From: Phoronis australis
Taxonomy: Eukaryota; Phoronida; Phoronidae
Reading direction: 5' to 3'
Assembly (NCBI GenBank): GCA_002633005.1
Contig: NMRA01000173.1
Location: 263,392-327,391, forward strand
DNA: 64,000 nucleotides
Shown here in pieces: positions 57,751 through 64,000 of the stretch. The position numbers and the translations under genes were made by a program. Below the pieces are notes generated by a model. The model was not told the DNA's origin. It ran no database searches and saw nothing but the letters and a program-made list of their open reading frames with translations. The first letter of the stretch is position 1. Each line of letters opens with the position of its first letter.

Positions 57751-59870
57751 TTATAAATTACTGTATACACCGGTGACCTAAAGTCGTGAATATATATTAT
57801 AAGCATAATAAGCAGTTGATTGTCATACTACCCAATGTCCGTTTGCAACTGCTCATGTGATGTCATGGACATATATCAGCCTTCACAAATATACGTGTTT
57901 TGACAATCTTAATCCTTGTTCGTATCCGTAAGCAGAGTTTTAAAACAGTAATAATTCGCCGGCCATTTTGAATGAGCCGAGGCCCTAAAGTCGTGAACGT
58001 TTCGTTTAGACGGAAATGCATGAAGTAAGGCCACACAAATCAACTACAGTGCTTACAGTTACTCTAGATGACATGAAAATGCATTGGATTGTTTATTAAT
58101 TCAGTTTCAATTGAAATAAATTGTTATGTGTTTTGCACCCAACTTTGATGTGCACAGACGTTTTCAATGATTAGATTGTTTTTCATTTAAACGGCTGTAA
58201 CGGGCAAGGTGTCAGTGTCGTTTGATTCCCAGATTTTGCATGCTCCCTGTCCGGTTTTTAGCTTTACATGTGGATACAAGTTTCATGGCGAGGTGATGAG
58301 CAGAACTACCCTGGCTGTGTGCAATTTCGGGGTCTATGGAAGATTAACACATAGTGGTACCTAGCTGTATTTTGACGATAGTCTTCATACTGGCTGGCTA
58401 AGGCAAAGCCAGCAGCAAAGCCAGCAGCAAAGCCAAAGGCCGACGAATTTCGATGACTCATATTAATTTAACAATGACACTGACGTTTTGCTGAGCCTAG
58501 GCTCCAAATTTCAGTTGTCTCTTTTTCAAATAAAATCTGTGTGCACCTCCCTTAGACTGGTATTGCATCAACCCCCGAAAGCTTCTCTTCCCTTGAACCT
58601 ATTAAAATAAAGTTTTCTTTTTGAGTGGTGAATTGGCGATGCCTTTGAAATTTCCAAAACAAGTGCAAAACTCTTAAATTCAAAGAGGCTGAATAGTTAA
58701 CTTGGCGAATTTCAGATGGGGTTTAACTTGTACACCTGGTGAAAACAAAACTTCGTGTTTGAGGTATCAAAGCCAATGGCAAAGACAAGAAATTTTAAGT
58801 GATGGAGATTAGTAAAATAAAATTTAACTTCTACTGACTTGTAATTTGTTTCTTCTTAGTGCTTATTTTATCATTTGATATAGAATCTAATTGCAGAAGG
58901 TGGAATATTACATGTTTGATCTTGACATTGTGTGCTATTTTTGATTTAAGCACAACAGACACTCAGCTTTTGACAAAGACTTCTTTTTTGATTCTTGATG
59001 GTTCATTTGTAACTGTAAGTGTCTCACTCAGTTGGACGTATAAGTGTGTTTTTACTGTTCGCCGGCAAAGTTTGCAGTGATCTCATTGATCAATAAACGT
59101 GATGTAACAACCTTGTCAGCCAAACAAGCGGATTTTAGCGATTCACCCAACAAAGTTTTCATGGATCTCAATGGTCAATAAATGTGATGTCACCAGTAAG
59201 TTTTCTCGAATAGAATTTGGATTTGTTAGTACAGTTGTCTCCAAGAGTGGTGGACACCACGATGAAGGTGAAAAAGTCTGACCGTTTAGCCAACATGATG
59301 TTGCAGTGATGTTTAGCAATGAGCACGTTGAAAGTTTTGGGGTCAATAGCATTAAACGTGTACTAGTTTACTCAAAACTTTCAAAATGCCACCCTTTGAA
59401 TCATAACCTATTTAATTGAAATCGCAATATAAAGCTTGAACTACATTAAACAGCAAACCAATCAGTAATAACTGAAATTATTGAGACGATGTTCCTTCTA
59501 CTATTCTAATGCTGGGGTTTCTCCATGGATTTCTTCCATTTCTTCAGATTTTTCACCCTGCAGTAGTAGTAGTCCCTTACATTACTTTTTCCCTTAAGAG
59601 TTATTTTGGAGGTACAGTTTTGGCTCCGTAATAAAATGAAGTTCATTAAAATACACCCCATATGCCATGATCGTAATCGCCCTAAGTGTGTAACGTGCCC
59701 TGTTCTGAAAAAATTGACCCTGCCAAGTGAAATTTTGTTGAAACATACACCCGAGTTTCTGGTGACTATCCCACATGATTTAGTGACTGAGTGCTACTGA
59801 GTATGTATAATATTCTGAATGAGGTCAAAAACTCTACGCTGAGTTTTGTCATTTTCATTTTGACAGCAAA
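57751..59870. other. Upstream flank of fructosamine-3-kinase, no clear gene
   Basis: A diverged partial third unit of the tandem duplication occupies about 57765-58040. The short ORF at 58859-59080 is unrecognised. Confidence 0.4.
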
Positions 59871-62800
59871 ATGGAAGCTCTGCTAAAGAAAGAGTTGGGC
59901 ACATGTTTATTGAAGCCAGCAGGACATGGTGGTGGAGGCTGTATCAGTAATGGTACAGGATACATGACAGACCAAGGTCATCTATTTGTCAAGGTCAACA
60001 GCAAGAATGGGGTAATGTTATAATTGTATTTGTTAAAGGTGCATTTCTCTGCTGTTTAACTGCAACGTGGAGTTTAAAAGTAATCGCCACATGACCGGTT
60101 TGTTTACGAATGTCACGCAGTAACATTTCTGCGTAGACCTCTAACCACTTCAAGACCAATACCAAAGTGCGGTAGGCCTCCCTTGGCAGTTTGTTCCTCT
60201 CAGCTCTACTGCTATTACTTGGCATTTCATGACTGGGGGATCTCACAACACTCTTCCTTCGTCGCAGCCTTTCAGCACACAACGTTTCAACAGACAATTT
60301 TACTCTTACTAGTGTTGTGCTGTTTTCATATCGGACTTATAAACTAAAATTATTGTGACACTGTGGAATGTGCTCTGTAAGCCGTAGTGGACCGGCTTCT
60401 CAACTTTGTGCATTTTGGTTTGTTTGCATTTTCATTGTGCCGATGATACTACTTTATTGTGATTGGTTGAGAAAATGTTTGGGCCACCCAAAAAGGCCTC
60501 GAATTTGGGTGGGAGTAAAATTACTTGCAATTAATTAGTGACGGAGGAAAGTAATTAAAATAATAAAAAATCAATTATGTACTGTGCGTGGGCTTTCAAT
60601 TAAGACCATCTAAAAGTGGTAAGAATGGTTTATTTAATTGTTTATTGAATGAATGTATGCACAAACTACTGAAACCACCAGCATTAATTTTGCCCGTAAC
60701 ATGAAAATATAAACACTTAATATAAGCTCATTTGTCCCAGAATGACAACCAAGTGCCCAGTCATGCAATATTCAACATGGCTTCAATTGTCACATTACAA
60801 CTTTCACTTTTCTCATTCACAAAGGTAGAAAAATGCATTTTATGGTTGACATAATTTTGGAATGTTAGGCCACTAAAAGTCAGAAAGCTGAACAGTTGGC
60901 AGCAGCTAAGCTGTACAGAGCATTGAGCTGTACAGAGCATTGAGCTGTACAGAGCATTGAGCTGTACAGAGCATTGAGCTGTACAGAGCATTGAGCTGTA
61001 CAGAGCATTGAGCTGTACAGAGCATTGAGCTGTACAGAGCATTGAGCTGTACAGAGCATTGAGATGTACAGAGCATTGAGCTGTACAGAGCATTGAGCTG
61101 TACAGAGCATTGAGCTGTACAGAGCATTGAGCTGTACAGAGCATTGAGCTGTACAGAGCATTGAGCTGTACAGAGCATTTATGTACCACTTAACTTCTTG
61201 TGTCTTTTTCCTTTTTCAGGCTAGACTCATGTTTGATGGTGAATATGCCAGTTTGGCTGCCATAGATGCAACTAAAACCATAAATGTACCCAAACCCATA
61301 AAGGTATGCACTGTTTAGTATAAATAAATTTTCATTTTAGGTCAAAGCTTTGTATACAAAACAGGTGTTTTATGACCAAAAACCCATTTTAGGGTTTTGT
61401 TGAGGCAAAATAGACTTTGAAGTTATAAGTTAGAAAATGGAAAAATCTGTTGTGTTTTTGCATAGGAGAAATTGTTGGTTCGTCAAGTTTGCATCTTGCA
61501 AAGTAGTCAACTGAAATAAAGGGAGTGATCTCACCACTGAAACTGGTCAATGCAACTGATAGTACTGATCAGAGCTGACATACTGGTCGATGCAACTGAT
61601 AGTACTGATCAGAGCTGACATGAAAACATAGGGCTAATCTCTTGAGTGTATGTGAGAAGAGTGGCGGCTCATTGTAAGAATATAACATCTCAAAATTGAG
61701 GGCTGGATTTCCACGTGGGATGAGCTGAATATTTCAACTATTATTAAGCTTGTTAGTTGGGTCTTATTGAACAGCGGGTGATTTTGTATTGATCTCTCAC
61801 CTTCCAGAATTAGCTAAATCACAATTATGCCTACTTTTTAAGATTTTTAAGCGTAAGCCTAAAATTATCTTTGAAACGCTGAATACAGTTCAAAACTCTT
61901 TTTTCCAAATGTCCATGCATCTAAGCTGCAGTACTCAGCACAACATATATAATTGTCACTTTAAGAATGTTGTGACATTAAATGGTTGTGTTTTTGTTCT
62001 TACGCCCTTGATACTTTTCACATAAATATTGTTTCACACATAGGCACATGTATCTAATTATGGAGAGATGCATCTAAACATATACATGGGCGGCACACCA
62101 TAGGGGGCTGGGGGCTATAGCCCCCCACTTTTTTCAGTGCTACGTTGCACATGGTCTATAGACGATGCACCACAGGGGGGCTTAGGGGGCTTTAGCCCCA
62201 CATTTTTCAGTGCTGCGCCGCCACCCATGATATAGGCACATGGATCTAATTATCAGGGCTTGGAATTTTCCGCGGAAACGCGGATTTCCGCTTTTTTCAA
62301 ATGTGCTTTCCGCTTTTTTTATAATATTTCCGCGTAAAAAAATCGGATTTGATATAAAATTTCCGTGGCAAATTCCTTTCTTACCGCGGCGTTGCAGACG
62401 ACGTTCACCTCGAAAAGCGGAAGTTGCTCTTTATGTTCGGAGGAACCTAAATTGTCAACATTGCCGGGGCATCTGGGACAGCGTGGTGTGATTTTCAATG
62501 GTGTCTCGTGTTATTGTTAAGCGCGGCGACAAATACTACCGCTCTGCAGCCAAAAATGTGTGGGTTGGGAGTAGACGGGCGAGCTAAAAAGACGCAGACG
62601 CATGCTACTGATGGTGGTAACATTTTTTTTTTTTTTTTTAGTCCTAACGATTTTTGTCGGGGAAAGGTTCACATTGACCATTTCTAGGCTGGTTATCGGG
62701 CGATGATTTGGGCCGTAAAAGTTTCAAAGTTTCCGCGTTTTTTTGTCATTGGTCATTCCAAGCCCTGAATTATGGAGAGATGCATCTTGACATATAAATG

Positions 62801-63331
62801 CATGGGTGCAAGTTACTCTTATGTTCACAGGAAACTATCCCTTTATATGTGCTTGTCTTGAATGTTTATTCCCAGTACTTTTTGTTCAATAGTTGGTCTT
62901 AACATCAACCATTCTGTAATAGATATGTCAAGTTTAACTGATTGTATTGTTTGAAAAGTTTACATCATGATTTTACTCAGCACATGTGCCTTATTCTGGA
63001 TATAGGGTCAGGTTCACATAGCTACATAGCCCAACGAACATGCCTATAGGTTTAGCTTCACATAGCTACATAGCCCAACAAACATGCCTATAGGTTTAGC
63101 TTCACATAGCTACATAGTGTCTATAGTTGGTCCTTTGGCATAATGATATGCTTAATGCAATGATACACAACTGCAACTTGTGTCTCTTTGCTTGTTGTAC
63201 CTTGTTGATGTTTCTCTGATATTATAATAGGTTTTTGACAACCCCAGAGGTGGCGCTGTATGTGTCATGGAATATGTGGACATCCATGGACTCAACAAGT
63301 TCTCAAGAGAACTTGGAGAACAACTTGCCCG
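59871..63331 (+). CDS. FN3K: Fructosamine-3-kinase family, first three coding exons (runs off the window)
   Basis: Exons 59871-60011, 61220-61303 and 63231-63331 (phases 0, 0, 2); 108 residues so far, about a third of the usual ~309. Exon 1: [20 protein letters not shown], then [11 protein letters not shown] and FVKVNSKNG, the glycine-rich N-lobe and the beta-strand lysine of this kinase-like fold. Exon 2: [15 protein letters not shown] and VPKPIK. Exon 3: [12 protein letters not shown] and LGEQLAR. The enzyme phosphorylates fructosamines or ribulosamines on glycated proteins so that they decompose (deglycation), in the cytosol. FN3K and FN3KRP cannot be separated here; an invertebrate probably has one. 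A TTTTGACAG acceptor-like sequence just before the ATG may mean a 5' UTR intron. Confidence 0.93.
60012..60906 (+). other. FN3K intron 1, first part
   Basis: No feature beyond AT-rich sequence before the 17-base array. Confidence 0.4.
60907..61180. repeat. 17-base minisatellite upstream of FN3K exon 2
   Basis: Sixteen copies of GAGCTGTACAGAGCATT, identical except one GAGATGTAC unit. It ends about 40 bases before the exon 2 acceptor at 61219. Low divergence implies recent expansion. Confidence 0.96.
62036..62253. repeat. Duplicated segment that is the insertion site of the CAGGG element
   Basis: TAGGCACATGTATCTAATTA at 62041 recurs as TAGGCACATGGATCTAATTA at 62233. Between them, two ~70-base halves share GGGGCT..TAGCCCC and TTTTTCAGTGCT. 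Confidence 0.75.
62254..62767. mobile_element. CAGGG-ended non-autonomous DNA transposon, copy 2
   Basis: Same 13-base terminal inverted repeat and interior as 35495-36016. Flanked by a perfect AATTAT duplication (62248-62253 and 62768-62773). Same orientation as copy 1. Located in FN3K intron 2. Confidence 0.9.
63010..63118. repeat. 52-base tandem repeat, just over two copies
   Basis: TTCACATAGCTACATAGCCC then AACRAACATGCCTATAGG, ending about 110 bases before FN3K exon 3. Confidence 0.85.
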
Positions 63332-64000
63332 GTATGTTGTTGCTTTGGGAAAATTTATAACAAATCGATAACTACAATATACATATTCTGATGTAGCAGC
63401 AGTATGATGAAGTATGCTTTGTCGTTTGATGGCTATAGGGCAATATTTGTGCTGCCTTCTGCATTCTTTTATCATGTTATGAACATTCCCACTAAGTAAG
63501 ATTGGTCCTAACCCCAGTGGTTAAGGTAAACGGTGGGGTATGGAAAATTGAACTAGACCGTATTTATCCACCTTGGCTGAGTAGCACTCGGCTCACGATC
63601 AAAGGGATGCCGCCAAGCTGCTCTAGTCATCGAGTCACGAGAGAGGATAATTGGCTTCGCTCATGCGGATATGATCAGCTGATTACAATCTAGCTAGCAG
63701 ACTGTACTTTTTATGGATAGAATTTTACGTAGTTTTTACTGTAATATTTGAAAAGAGGAGCGAAAACAAAATTTAATATGAGTACAACTTTGAATTTTTC
63801 AAATCAGCCCAGGATAAGAGATTTTGCAACACAGCAACACTCACGATTTCTTTCATTCGGCGCGCACTAATACAAAAATATAGGACCCAAGTTATTTAGA
63901 TTTTGGAACACATGCATTGCAATATTCAAAATACGTACGTTTATTATGAATCTTACAAGCTGTAAAACGACGTTGTTAATTTCATTGTGTTCATTCATTG
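63332..64000 (+). other. FN3K intron 3 (partial)
   Basis: No exon, RNA gene or repeat array recognised up to the window edge. Confidence 0.4.

Noticed and set aside
59862-59880. Joining MADDLWSLTTI (56306-56339 or its copy) to FN3K exon 1
   Set aside because: The phase is wrong: joining at the TTTTGACAG acceptor meets a stop after a few codons (GCA AAA TGG AAG CTC TGC TAA).
60761-61189. 142-codon ORF with [16 protein letters not shown] repeats
   Set aside because: A 17-base minisatellite read in all three frames, antisense to FN3K intron 1.

Overview
The window is animal nuclear DNA. It has intron-rich genes on both strands with GT-AG splice junctions, AT-rich introns, many minisatellites, LINE relics, miniature DNA transposons and a 923-base assembly gap (46078-47000). 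The gene set and the abundance of minisatellites touching exon borders suggest an invertebrate deuterostome. Amphioxus is my best guess, because I recall minisatellites at exon-intron borders being described there, but the sequence does not prove it.

Layout, left to right. (1) 36-14404 (+): a complete nine-exon gene for the TFIIH subunit p34 (GTF2H3), 307 codons rebuilt with every splice phase matching. (2) 17755-21531 (-): the last two coding exons of a vitamin K epoxide reductase (VKORC1/VKORC1L1 family); the first exon was not found. (3) 24954-32177 (+): an eight-exon gene for a secreted, probably GPI-anchored protein with three Ig domains, 377 codons. (4) 35136-54505 (-): a complete eleven-exon bleomycin hydrolase (BLMH), 456 codons, with the Cys, His and Asn catalytic residues on three separate exons. 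(5) 55002-57750: a 1.38-kb segment present twice in tandem, carrying short unidentified exon-like ORFs. (6) 59871 to beyond the right edge (+): the first three coding exons of a fructosamine-3-kinase family gene.

The genes belong to unrelated housekeeping roles (transcription and repair, vitamin K cycle, cell-surface recognition, peptide hydrolysis, protein deglycation), so I see no operon-like logic.

The unusual content is in the repeats. At least fifteen minisatellites lie here and many sit within about 250 bases of a splice site. Two run through the splice site itself: GTF2H3 exon 7 acceptor and BLMH exon 5 donor. A third contains the GTF2H3 stop codon. A composite repeat with a terminal hairpin occurs in inverted orientation at 11.5-12.7 kb and 42.3-45.1 kb; its internal ~430-base units each carry several CTCF-like motifs. 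One copy is split by a 1.06-kb element with inverted ends that encodes a THAP zinc-finger exon. Two 0.52-kb CAGGG-ended elements show clean 6-base target duplications, one with an empty-site sequence 200 bases away. A 159-base MITE is an internal-deletion derivative of a 2.4-kb element sitting in the BLMH gene.
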